From an uncultured Robinsoniella sp. (lineage in GTDB: Bacteria; Bacillota; Clostridia; Lachnospirales; Lachnospiraceae), in contig UQGG01000004.1 of the NCBI GenBank assembly GCA_900540475.1, forward strand, positions 205,146 to 269,145: 64,000 bases of DNA, written 5' to 3'. The notes below the pieces were generated by a model that saw only the letters and a program-made list of their open reading frames with translations, had not been told where the DNA came from and searched no databases. The position numbers and the translations under genes are program-made. This document shows, piece after piece, positions 48,249-56,425 of the stretch. The first letter of the stretch is position 1; every line of letters begins with the position of its first letter.

Positions 48249-49283
48249 TTAAGAATACGCCTGTGCCTGATTTAACATTGCTTTTATATTCTCAAACGGC
48301 GTATTTCCTCCTAATGCACACCCGGGACCCAGAATGATTCCCCGGGCATTGCTGCCCCCCACTTTTTCCAGCATGGATTTTGTTTCCGACGCCGCCCTTT
48401 CACGGTCTTCATTCATCAGCGTTACGGGAGAAATCTGTCCCAGGAGGGCACACTGCCCTTTTGCCGCTTTATACGCCGTGACGATATCCGTCTCCTGATC
48501 GATTTCCAGTATATCTGCTCCTGTCAGTACCATTTTGTCAATGATTCTGGTTGCATTGCCGCAGATGTGCAGGGAAATCAATCCGCCCCGTTCATGAACA
48601 CGATCTGCCACTTTCTTTTCATAAGGCAGGGCAAACTCTTCATACATGGCCGGAGACAGTACACCCGGACCGGCGGTGCTGTCTCCCAGGGATGTAATGT
48701 GGGCACCCGCGTCTAACAGCGCATTGCAATAGAGGATATCAGCCTCCGTACATTTTTCCAGCAGGCAGTGAATATCTTCTTCACACTCCTCATCCAGCAG
48801 GTCCGTCAGCAGCCTGTCCATTCCATAGATCTGGGAAGCCAGGCTGAATGGCCCCTGGTCTCCCCTTCCCATAATCATTACCCGGTTGCCCAGTCTTTCT
48901 CTTAAAATCCGGACCGTTTCCAAATTAGCCTTTACTAATGGCTTTTCCAGCATCTCTTCCGATATGATGATGTCTTTCGCATCCTTTAGCTCCCTCAGTG
49001 CCGGCTTGTGTGCCACCGGAGAATTTTCATCCCGGTAGATCACGGTGCACCCCATGGCCTCCGCCAGGGAAGCAGTGCCATTTTCCACCAGAATCAGATC
49101 ATGTCCAAATTCCTGCTGCATTTTAATATGCATCTCCGCCATTCGCTCCGGATCCAGGACAAACCTGGCATAGGTTTCTTGAGAGTACTCTGCACAAATC
49201 TGAAAATTATGTAAGTCTGTGGCAATGCGGTCTGTTTCCTCCATGAGAATCGCCGCCATGCATCGTTCAAAGGAATTCATCAT
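48249..49283 (-). CDS. URO-D superfamily, MtaA/CmuA-like cobamide methyltransferase homologue
   Basis: The start is ATG 49283, which overlaps the amylase stop as ATGA. The 344-residue product has the uroporphyrinogen-decarboxylase fold, but with the zinc ligands of methylcobamide methyltransferases: H-x-C in LHICGNATRI (His239, Cys241) and a distal Cys322 in GPGCALGGNTP. True HemE lacks this triad. The family moves methyl groups between a corrinoid protein and a thiol. No corrinoid protein or substrate methyltransferase is nearby, and the translational coupling to a GH13 enzyme is unexpected. The role in this carbohydrate operon is unknown. Confidence 0.85.
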   Translation of the reverse strand: MMNSFERCMAAILMEETDRIATDLHNFQICAEYSQETYARFVLDPERMAEMHIKMQQEFGHDLILVENGTASLAEAMGCTVIYRDENSPVAHKPALRELKDAKDIIISEEMLEKPLVKANLETVRILRERLGNRVMIMGRGDQGPFSLASQIYGMDRLLTDLLDEECEEDIHCLLEKCTEADILYCNALLDAGAHITSLGDSTAGPGVLSPAMYEEFALPYEKKVADRVHERGGLISLHICGNATRIIDKMVLTGADILEIDQETDIVTAYKAAKGQCALLGQISPVTLMNEDRERAASETKSMLEKVGGSNARGIILGPGCALGGNTPFENIKAMLNQAQAYS

Positions 49284-51049
49284 AACGCCCCCTCTCTGGT
49301 AAACAGTACCACTTTGAGCCCTCCGCCAGCCTGCTTGTCCGGTTCCAGTTCCCAATTGCACTGATCCAAACCGTCCGGATTCGTCATGCAGACTTCCTGT
49401 CCGCCTCCAAACAGCACCTCTGCTTTCACATTTTCCCAATCCGGAATCAGTTTTGACATCTGCAAGCTTAAGGACACTTTCTCATTGGTTGGATTCGCCA
49501 TTATACACAGTGCCTCTGCCTCTCCCAGATACAGATAAGGAACCGGAAGCTTCCATTTGGAAGAAAAGGGAACTTTCATTAAGGCAGCGCTGTCTTCACA
49601 TTCCATGCGAAATGGATGGACCAGATGGCGGTACTCTCTCCTGATCTTTAGAATCTCCTTTACATCCTGAAGCATTTCTTTTTTATCATCTCTATCCAGC
49701 TGTTCCCATTGAATCCAGCTTCCATACAGCCATCTCCCCTGACCGTTTAATTCTCCGCCAAAGAGCCTTGGGGAATGCCCGGGGAGCGGGACATAGTCAG
49801 CATTAAACTCTTCACCGGACATAAATACAGGGACTGCAGGGGTCAGGGCAAATCCATATCCAAAGACATAACGGCTGCCCCTTGCCATATACGGATTTTG
49901 ATCTAACGGAAAACCATCCCAGCCACCGTCATGACAGCTCAGCTGATTGGAGAGATACGTTCCCGCCTGCTGCCTGAGGGGAAATTCAATCCTAAGGGAG
50001 GGAGCATCGCCATCAGCTTTTACCCAGTAATCCACATCTAATGTATTTTCAAGTCTGCTGTGCCACTTATGCCCTTCCCGGTCCATGATAATAATATCTG
50101 CAATCTGTTTCCCCGGTTTCACATTTTCCAGCCTCATGATCATGATTTCTTCCTGGTAAGAAACTTCTGCCCTGTCACAGTCCTTATCGTTTATCTGAAT
50201 CTCTTCTGCAAATGCCTGCAAACCGTCCAGCTTCAGCCCCTCCTGTTCACTGCGGGATTCAAAGCTGTTCTGTCTGGTTCCGTCTTCATACCGGATTTCC
50301 ACTAGATATGACTGGGTATCCTGCCTCTGGCGGTCAAGAAAATGTCCTGCCCCATCCCAAAGCATACGGTGTTCCGGGAAAATCCGCACATTGTCCTGAA
50401 ACCGTTCGCCATGCTGCAGCATGTCGATCACGCCTGGAAATGCCGGACCATTTTCCGCAATCACGAAAATATCTTTTCCTGCCTCCCGGCACCGCTTACG
50501 GATCTCTGCCCAGATGTCATTTCGATAGTGGGCAACATCCAGCCGGAATCCATCCACGTCAAACTCTTTTACAAAACGCAGCCAGGTCTGAATCCACCAT
50601 TCTTCCATATCCGGATGGCTGCCATACCAGTCGAAATCAATCATCCCCCAGGAGCCTTTGGTAAACCATTCAGGATGTGCCTCTACAAGGGGGCTGTATT
50701 CCATCACTCCGTGGGTGATAACATCCAAAAAAACCTTGATACCATATTTATGTGCCTCCTTTATCATGCATCCAAATTCTTCTTCTGTGCCAAGGGCCGG
50801 GTCTAATTTTCCCGGATCGATGCATGCATACTCTGTCCAGATATTATAAAAATGCTTCTCATCGCAGAGGTGATGCCCGGTCAGCCATATTCCGGTAATT
50901 CCCAAGTCATGTAGATACGTTAACTTTTCACGCAGACTGTTGAACGTCCCGCTCTCAGGTCCCTTCGGGGAAGTGAATCCTTTGGTTGCTATTTCATAGA
51001 TAATTAAATCATTTATGTACTCCGGTGTTTCCATCATGCTATATTTCAT
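49280..51049 (-). CDS. GH13-family glycosidase (alpha-amylase superfamily)
   Basis: The 589-residue cytoplasmic protein carries the GH13 catalytic triad: nucleophile in VDGFRLDVAHYR (Asp171), acid/base in FVIAENGP (Glu199) and the stabilising Asp in SCHDGGW (about 384). DVITHGVM (109-116) takes the place of the usual DxVxNH. The middle has an inserted beta-rich segment (about 240-355) between the acid/base and the third Asp, longer than in ordinary amylases. It probably hydrolyses an imported alpha-glucan oligosaccharide or related glucoside. It follows two permeases and a binding protein and is coupled by 4 bases to the URO-D-like gene. Confidence 0.88.
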   Translation of the reverse strand: MKYSMMETPEYINDLIIYEIATKGFTSPKGPESGTFNSLREKLTYLHDLGITGIWLTGHHLCDEKHFYNIWTEYACIDPGKLDPALGTEEEFGCMIKEAHKYGIKVFLDVITHGVMEYSPLVEAHPEWFTKGSWGMIDFDWYGSHPDMEEWWIQTWLRFVKEFDVDGFRLDVAHYRNDIWAEIRKRCREAGKDIFVIAENGPAFPGVIDMLQHGERFQDNVRIFPEHRMLWDGAGHFLDRQRQDTQSYLVEIRYEDGTRQNSFESRSEQEGLKLDGLQAFAEEIQINDKDCDRAEVSYQEEIMIMRLENVKPGKQIADIIIMDREGHKWHSRLENTLDVDYWVKADGDAPSLRIEFPLRQQAGTYLSNQLSCHDGGWDGFPLDQNPYMARGSRYVFGYGFALTPAVPVFMSGEEFNADYVPLPGHSPRLFGGELNGQGRWLYGSWIQWEQLDRDDKKEMLQDVKEILKIRREYRHLVHPFRMECEDSAALMKVPFSSKWKLPVPYLYLGEAEALCIMANPTNEKVSLSLQMSKLIPDWENVKAEVLFGGGQEVCMTNPDGLDQCNWELEPDKQAGGGLKVVLFTREGAL

Positions 51050-51112
51050 ATCGTCCTCTTTTCTGCAGGCAGTCCCCGCTGATTAAAATATTTCTTCAAA
51101 CCCGATAGAGTA

Positions 51113-51946
51113 CTAACCTTTTACCGATCCGGCAACCATACTTTCCGCTACCTGTTCCTGCATAATCACATACATGATCACGGTAGGAACGATGCAAAGC
51201 ACCAGCGCTGCAAACATAGAGCTGTAGTTAAAGCTGAAGGATGAGGTAAAATACTTGATGGTTAGGGGCAAGGTACGGTTCTCTTCACTGGAAGTCAAAA
51301 GCATTGCATATAAAAATTCATTCCACGAAAATATAAATGTCAATATAGCGGAGCTTGCCATAGCAGGTTTACACACCGGCAGCATCACACTTTTAAAAGT
51401 TTTGATAAATCCTGCACCATCCAGATATGCCGCTTCCTCCAGTTCCCGTGGAACTCCCATAAAGGAACTGCGCATCAAAAACAGGCACATAGCCATTCCA
51501 AATCCGGTATATACCAGGATCAGACCTCCTTTGGTATCATATAATCCCAGCATTTTAATCACATAATAAACCGGCTGGATCATGGCATTGGAAGGTATCA
51601 GCATTGACGATATGAGCAGTGCAAACAAGATGCTCTTTCCTTTAAAATCAATTCTCGCCAGTACATAAGCAGCCATAGAGTAAATCACTACCGCAATTAT
51701 AGTGCTGATACCCGCGACAATTAATGATGTGAGGAACCGCATGGGAATATCCGCCTTTTCCATGGCAATTGCATATCCGGCAAAATCCAGGCTGCCGGGC
51801 AGGGAAAATGCCGAGGATAAAATCTCCTTGTTTGTTTTAAAAGAAGATACTACTACCCATAGAAGTGGAAATACCGATATGATCACTACAAATCCCATAA
51901 TGATATAGTCATAAACCCATATTCCCAGCTTTTTTTTAATTTTCAT
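51113..51946 (-). CDS. CUT1-family sugar ABC permease (MalG type)
   Basis: I favour ATG 51946 (MKIKKKLG) after GGTGGAAAG; the frame is open for 31 codons further upstream but without a ribosome site. The 277-residue product has six membrane segments and the EAA loop ELEEAAYLDGAGFIKTFKSV. The usual tail QVAESMVAGSVKG follows. It pairs with the permease encoded upstream across a 280-base gap that holds a large foldback repeat. The start codon choice is the least certain part. Confidence 0.88.
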   Translation of the reverse strand: MKIKKKLGIWVYDYIIMGFVVIISVFPLLWVVVSSFKTNKEILSSAFSLPGSLDFAGYAIAMEKADIPMRFLTSLIVAGISTIIAVVIYSMAAYVLARIDFKGKSILFALLISSMLIPSNAMIQPVYYVIKMLGLYDTKGGLILVYTGFGMAMCLFLMRSSFMGVPRELEEAAYLDGAGFIKTFKSVMLPVCKPAMASSAILTFIFSWNEFLYAMLLTSSEENRTLPLTIKYFTSSFSFNYSSMFAALVLCIVPTVIMYVIMQEQVAESMVAGSVKG

Positions 51947-52057
51947 CTTTCCACCCATTGTATATTGCAGGTGAGCCTGCAATACCGCCACAATAAAACA
52001 AGTTGAAAGAATCACACCGTGGCTTCCTTTCGTAATCATTATTTTCTTTCAACTTTT

Positions 52058-52219
52058 AGTACTGCATCCGGTTAGAAACCAAACTGACAGTGCTGAATAG
52101 TTTGTCAGTCTGCAAGGCGGAGGATGGAAGCGGAGTGGTTCCTCCGCTGACTGACGACAACGCGGCAGATGGCAAAATAGGCAGTGCTGTCAGTTTGGTT
52201 TCTAGCCGGATGGAGTACT
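52058..52219. repeat. 162-base foldback element between two permease genes
   Basis: The left arm, starting AGTACTGCATCCGG at 52058, is repeated in inverted form ending at 52219 (CCGGATGGAGTACT). About 32 of the first 34 positions pair, including GAAACCAAACTGACAG and its complement, and weaker pairing extends further in. The centre contains another GCGGAG/CTCCGC hairpin. It begins 6 bases after the upstream permease stop codon. It looks like a small non-autonomous mobile or REP-like element tolerated inside the operon. Confidence 0.75.
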
Positions 52220-52225
52220 ATCCTC

Positions 52226-53095
52226 CTACTCTGCCTTATCCATGGCAAATATTTTATTACAGATTAACATTGCCGCAATCCCCATTAAGAGCAGTAATAC
52301 CCCCAGGGCATTGGTATACCCATACTGGTTGCTCTGAATAATCTTGTCTACCATCATGACAGATACGGTCATTGTAGATGAACCGGGTCCGCCATTTGTC
52401 GTCATGTAAATGCTCTCAAACTCCTTAAATACAGAAGTGATTGCGATGATTGCACCGGTTCCGATAATCCGTTTTAGCAGGGGCAGGTAGATTTTGAGAT
52501 CAATCTGCAGTGCAGTTGCACCATCTACCTTTGCTGATTCTTCAAGCTCCGGTGATATGGACATAATTTCCGAGAGGGTTATCAAAGTAATAACCGCCCC
52601 ATACCACAACCAGATATTCGTTACGCTGAAGAATGCGGTTTTTGGATTCAAAAGCCAGTTCGTACAAAACCGCTCCAGCCCGATGCTTCTAAGCAGGGTA
52701 TTTAAAATACCCACATCTGCTTTGTAAATGAATACAAACATTAAGGAAAGCGCTGATTTCGATATGATGTTCGGAAGCATAAAGGCGGCTCTGACAAACC
52801 GCCAGCCTTTTCTCTTCCGTTTTAAAACCAGGGCAACCATAACACCAAAGGGAACATGTATCACGATTGCCAGCACCGCCCAGATTAACGTATGCAGCAG
52901 CGACTGCTGAAAAACAGAATCCCCAAATATTCTCCGGTAATTTTCAAAACCAATAAACTGCATTTTTGTCATACCATTCCATTTTGTAAAACTGGAAGAC
53001 ACAGCAAGAATCAAAGGTCCCAAATAAATTAGCAAAAACATAAACAGGGTGGGTGTAAGAAACACAGCTGTCCAAAATAGTTTTTTATTTTTCAT
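52226..53095 (-). CDS. CUT1-family sugar ABC permease (MalF type)
   Basis: The 289-residue membrane protein starts MKNKKLFWTAVFLTPTLFMF and has six hydrophobic segments. The EAA-like loop is LEESAKVDGATALQIDLKIY followed by LPLLKR, and a MTTNGGPGSSTMTVSVMMVD segment is typical of the family. It follows the binding-protein gene by 23 bases. It forms the membrane channel with the MalG-type permease downstream. Confidence 0.92.
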   Translation of the reverse strand: MKNKKLFWTAVFLTPTLFMFLLIYLGPLILAVSSSFTKWNGMTKMQFIGFENYRRIFGDSVFQQSLLHTLIWAVLAIVIHVPFGVMVALVLKRKRKGWRFVRAAFMLPNIISKSALSLMFVFIYKADVGILNTLLRSIGLERFCTNWLLNPKTAFFSVTNIWLWYGAVITLITLSEIMSISPELEESAKVDGATALQIDLKIYLPLLKRIIGTGAIIAITSVFKEFESIYMTTNGGPGSSTMTVSVMMVDKIIQSNQYGYTNALGVLLLLMGIAAMLICNKIFAMDKAE

Positions 53096-53118
53096 AATAT
53101 CACCTTTTCCATGTTTGC

Positions 53119-54579
53119 TTATTCAACATCTGACTTATATTGTTTTGCCCCGTCATCCAGCATTTTAATAAAGTCATCCAGGGTTATGGAATCATAAATC
53201 AAATTGGGCAGTTCCCGTCCAAGTACTTCCTGCTGCACAACCGGATCCCATTTATTCTGATAATTCGGGAAAATAACGTCTACATTCTTTGCACATTCCA
53301 CATACTCTTTCATCGGGGAAATCATCTTGTCAATCTCAGACTGTTCTATTTCTATTGTCACCGGCATACTTCCCGTTTCCACAGCAGACTGCACCACATA
53401 CTCCGGTCTTGAATAGAATTTGACGAACTCAGCAGCACCGTCAATGACCTCCTGGGGATGATCCTTGGTTACTACCATTGCTCCCTGTCCCATATAAGCT
53501 TCCATAACATTCCCCGGATAAGGCGCATATCCGATTTTATCCACAAACTCTTCATCCACATAGCTGGTATCCGTTAAGCTGGACATCATCCATGGACCAT
53601 TTGCGATCATAGCAGTATCTTCACTGAAGAAATGATTAGACGCCAGTGCATAGGTACCCCCCACCGCATCTTCCGTTGTATAGTCCTTGAATAACCGGAC
53701 CATTACTTCCATTCCCTCACGGAATTCTTTGGTATCATAGGTATCCGGATACTGCTTTTGCAAAAATTCCATCCCCGCATCGGTCTGTGCCATGTGAGCC
53801 GTTGCCATGAGCATAGCGCACCAGGCTGTTTCTGTCGTATGCATGGAAACAGGTTTAATTCCTGCCGCCTTCAGACTGTCGCAGGCTTTCCAAAAGCTGT
53901 CCCAGTCTTTCGGAAACTCTTTGATCCCGGCCTTTTCAAACAGTTCTTTGTTATAGTAGATTCCAGACATCTGCACTCCGGAAACAGGAACTAAGAACAT
54001 TCCACTATCCGTCGTAAATTCCTCAATAGACTGGGGAATCACTGTATCCTTCCATTCCTGGTCGTTCTCCAGATAAGGTGCCATATCAACCAGACGGTCA
54101 TTCTCCGTAAGCAGTTCCAGAAATGCCGGCTCAGTTCCCATTCCGAATAATACTGCCGGCAGCGACTCGGAACTGTTCAGCATCTTAATTTTCTGCCGGT
54201 AATCATCCGCAGATCCCGCCAGCTTTTCAACATCAACATGATACTTCCCCTTATATGCTTCATTAAAATCGTCCACAATCTTGCCGGTTACAATATCCTG
54301 GGCATCATTTGTTCCGGTGGTTAAGATCATGGGAATTGTCACTTCTTCGCCTGACCCATTCCCCTCATCCGCCCCATTACCTGCCGGATCTTCTGAATTG
54401 CCTTGGGCACTTTCGTCCCCTTCCGTCTTGCCTGACTGATCTTCTGACTTTCCCTGGGCATTCTCTGTCTTATTTTCATTCTGAGGTTTACTTGTTTCCC
54501 CTGCACCAGACTTTTGACACCCTGTCATTCCCACTGTCATTGTTACGCATAGTAAAATTGCCGCAAATTTTTTAAACAT
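53119..54579 (-). CDS. Sugar-type ABC transporter substrate-binding lipoprotein
   Basis: The 486-residue protein has a lipoprotein signal with lipobox GMTGC and a strong AAGGAGGA ribosome site. A Gln/Ser/Gly/Glu-rich linker of about 60 residues (SEDQSGKTEGDESAQGNSED) precedes the family 1 solute-binding fold, whose landmarks are VSGVQMSGIYYNKELFEKAG and TAMIANGPWMMSS. It feeds the two permeases downstream; a GH13 enzyme in the same operon suggests an alpha-glucoside ligand. The response-regulator gene diverges 250 bases away. Confidence 0.92.
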   Translation of the reverse strand: MFKKFAAILLCVTMTVGMTGCQKSGAGETSKPQNENKTENAQGKSEDQSGKTEGDESAQGNSEDPAGNGADEGNGSGEEVTIPMILTTGTNDAQDIVTGKIVDDFNEAYKGKYHVDVEKLAGSADDYRQKIKMLNSSESLPAVLFGMGTEPAFLELLTENDRLVDMAPYLENDQEWKDTVIPQSIEEFTTDSGMFLVPVSGVQMSGIYYNKELFEKAGIKEFPKDWDSFWKACDSLKAAGIKPVSMHTTETAWCAMLMATAHMAQTDAGMEFLQKQYPDTYDTKEFREGMEVMVRLFKDYTTEDAVGGTYALASNHFFSEDTAMIANGPWMMSSLTDTSYVDEEFVDKIGYAPYPGNVMEAYMGQGAMVVTKDHPQEVIDGAAEFVKFYSRPEYVVQSAVETGSMPVTIEIEQSEIDKMISPMKEYVECAKNVDVIFPNYQNKWDPVVQQEVLGRELPNLIYDSITLDDFIKMLDDGAKQYKSDVE

Positions 54580-54829
54580 CCTACGTTCCTCCTTTTATTT
54601 TCAGATTCCCGGTAGTTCCTATCATTTGAATACCACTTAATGATTTTATGTTTACCGGGTATCTTTCTGTAATCCCAGTATAGCAAAATGATTTCCCGGG
54701 GGAATATAACTTTTTAAACCGTTATATGCAAATTATTAAACTTCATGGCAAAAGCAAATTGACACCTGTTACCATTAATATTATCATAAAGTTAATTTAA
54801 CTCAACTGCAAAAAATGGAGGTATTCACT

Positions 54830-56425
54830 TTGTTAAGTCTGATTATTGTGGATGATGAGCCGATTATACTGGCTGGTCTGGTAAAAACTTTTCCCTGGGA
54901 AAAATGGGGATATGATGTAGTGGGTTCTGCCAATAATGGCAGTCTTGCACTTCAATTAATTGAAGAAATGCATCCGGATGTCGTGATCACGGATATCCGA
55001 ATGAATCAAATGACGGGACTTGAATTGATGGAACAGAGTCTGGCTATATTTTCTGATATTACTTTTATTGTAATGAGTGCATACCGGGATTTTGACTACG
55101 CAAAAGAGGCATGCCATTTAGGCGCATATACCTATCTGTTAAAACCGTTAAAAGAAGAAACATTACAAGAGACCATGCTTTCTGCATACGATTACTGCAC
55201 ACAGCAGCAGGAATACAGCCTGCTGACCAAAAACTACAATTCCTTTTTAGAAAAGCACGCCTCAGGTTATGTATGCACGCTTCTTCGCGGATATATACAG
55301 GGACAGATTTCAGAAACCGAATTTCTGGACGGGCTTTCTTTTGTAAAGAAAGACTGGCATTCCATGCACTATATCTGCGTTTATGCAGCAGTGGATCCCA
55401 GCGCCAACATATACCCGTCTCCATCGGAATTCTATATATTGATGCAGTTTATAAGGAAAAATTTAAAACAGTATTTTGACGGTTATACGTTAGAAAGCCA
55501 TGATTCCAAACTTCTTCTGCTTCTGACCATTCCCTCAGGCAGCATTCTGAACCGGAACCGGCTGAATGAATTGTTTTCAGATTTCAAAAAAGAATTTCAA
55601 ATGGAGGTCATTTATTCCGTTTCCAGGGAATATTCACAGGTATGCCACATTAAAAAAGCAGCCAGTGAGGCCGCTGATCTATTTGCCATGGCTGATGATG
55701 CCGGATTGGACCAGCTCTACCCGGAATCCTTTGCCGACAATAACAAAATACCGGATGCCCAATACCACTACCCCCAAAATCACACGGGACTCATACTGAA
55801 ATCTATTCATTCCATGAATATTCTTTCCGCAAAAAAAGCGCTGGAAGGCTTCATTATGGAACTTGCGCCGTTTTCGGATACGGAATACCAAAAGCTCTGT
55901 ATCCAGCGGTTAGCCCTGGAAATTTTGAGTGCATACATTGACCCGGGCTTCCCGGAACCCCTGCGCACAAGCTTTCAAAACTTTATACGGAATTTCAATC
56001 ACATTCCGGTATTAAAAACAATTCCGATATTGAATCAGCACATCTGCGATCTGATTCTGTATCTGGAAAAGCGCAGCAATCTGGATGCCAGCAATATCAC
56101 AATTACATACATTGAAGATGCAAAACTCTATGCGGCAGAGCACATCGCAGATGAACATTTAAACGTCACCCTGGCAGCGGAAGCACTGCACCTAAACCCC
56201 GTTTACTTTGGCAGGATATTTAAAAAAGGGACCGGAATTGGCTTTAAAACATACCTCCTGGAACTTCGTCTGGAACAGGCCAAACACCTGCTTGCAGAAA
56301 GTTCCCTGAGCATTGTGAAAATAACGGAACAGACCGGATTTCCAAATCCCTCTTATTTTTCACAGCTGTTTAAAGCAAATGTGGGCTGCCTGCCCAATGA
56401 ATACCGGAAAGGACAATGCTCATGA
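54830..56425 (+). CDS. YesN-type response regulator with AraC DNA-binding domain
   Basis: The start is taken as TTG 54830. The in-frame ATG at 54815 is part of the ATGGAGG ribosome site, whose GGAGG lies 8 bases before the TTG, and the receiver domain then begins normally (MLSLIIVDDEPIIL). Phospho-acceptor Asp55 lies in VVITDIRM and the conserved Lys in TYLLKPLKEE. The 531-residue product ends in an AraC-type domain (LNVTLAAEALHLNPVYFGRI, LSIVKITEQTGFPNPSYFSQ). It overlaps the kinase gene by ATGA and should control the divergent transporter/GH13 operon. Confidence 0.92.
   Translation: MLSLIIVDDEPIILAGLVKTFPWEKWGYDVVGSANNGSLALQLIEEMHPDVVITDIRMNQMTGLELMEQSLAIFSDITFIVMSAYRDFDYAKEACHLGAYTYLLKPLKEETLQETMLSAYDYCTQQQEYSLLTKNYNSFLEKHASGYVCTLLRGYIQGQISETEFLDGLSFVKKDWHSMHYICVYAAVDPSANIYPSPSEFYILMQFIRKNLKQYFDGYTLESHDSKLLLLLTIPSGSILNRNRLNELFSDFKKEFQMEVIYSVSREYSQVCHIKKAASEAADLFAMADDAGLDQLYPESFADNNKIPDAQYHYPQNHTGLILKSIHSMNILSAKKALEGFIMELAPFSDTEYQKLCIQRLALEILSAYIDPGFPEPLRTSFQNFIRNFNHIPVLKTIPILNQHICDLILYLEKRSNLDASNITITYIEDAKLYAAEHIADEHLNVTLAAEALHLNPVYFGRIFKKGTGIGFKTYLLELRLEQAKHLLAESSLSIVKITEQTGFPNPSYFSQLFKANVGCLPNEYRKGQCS

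Noticed and set aside
48249..49283. HemE (uroporphyrinogen decarboxylase) for haem synthesis
   Set aside because: The H-x-C and distal Cys zinc ligands and the absence of haem genes point to the methyltransferase branch of the superfamily.
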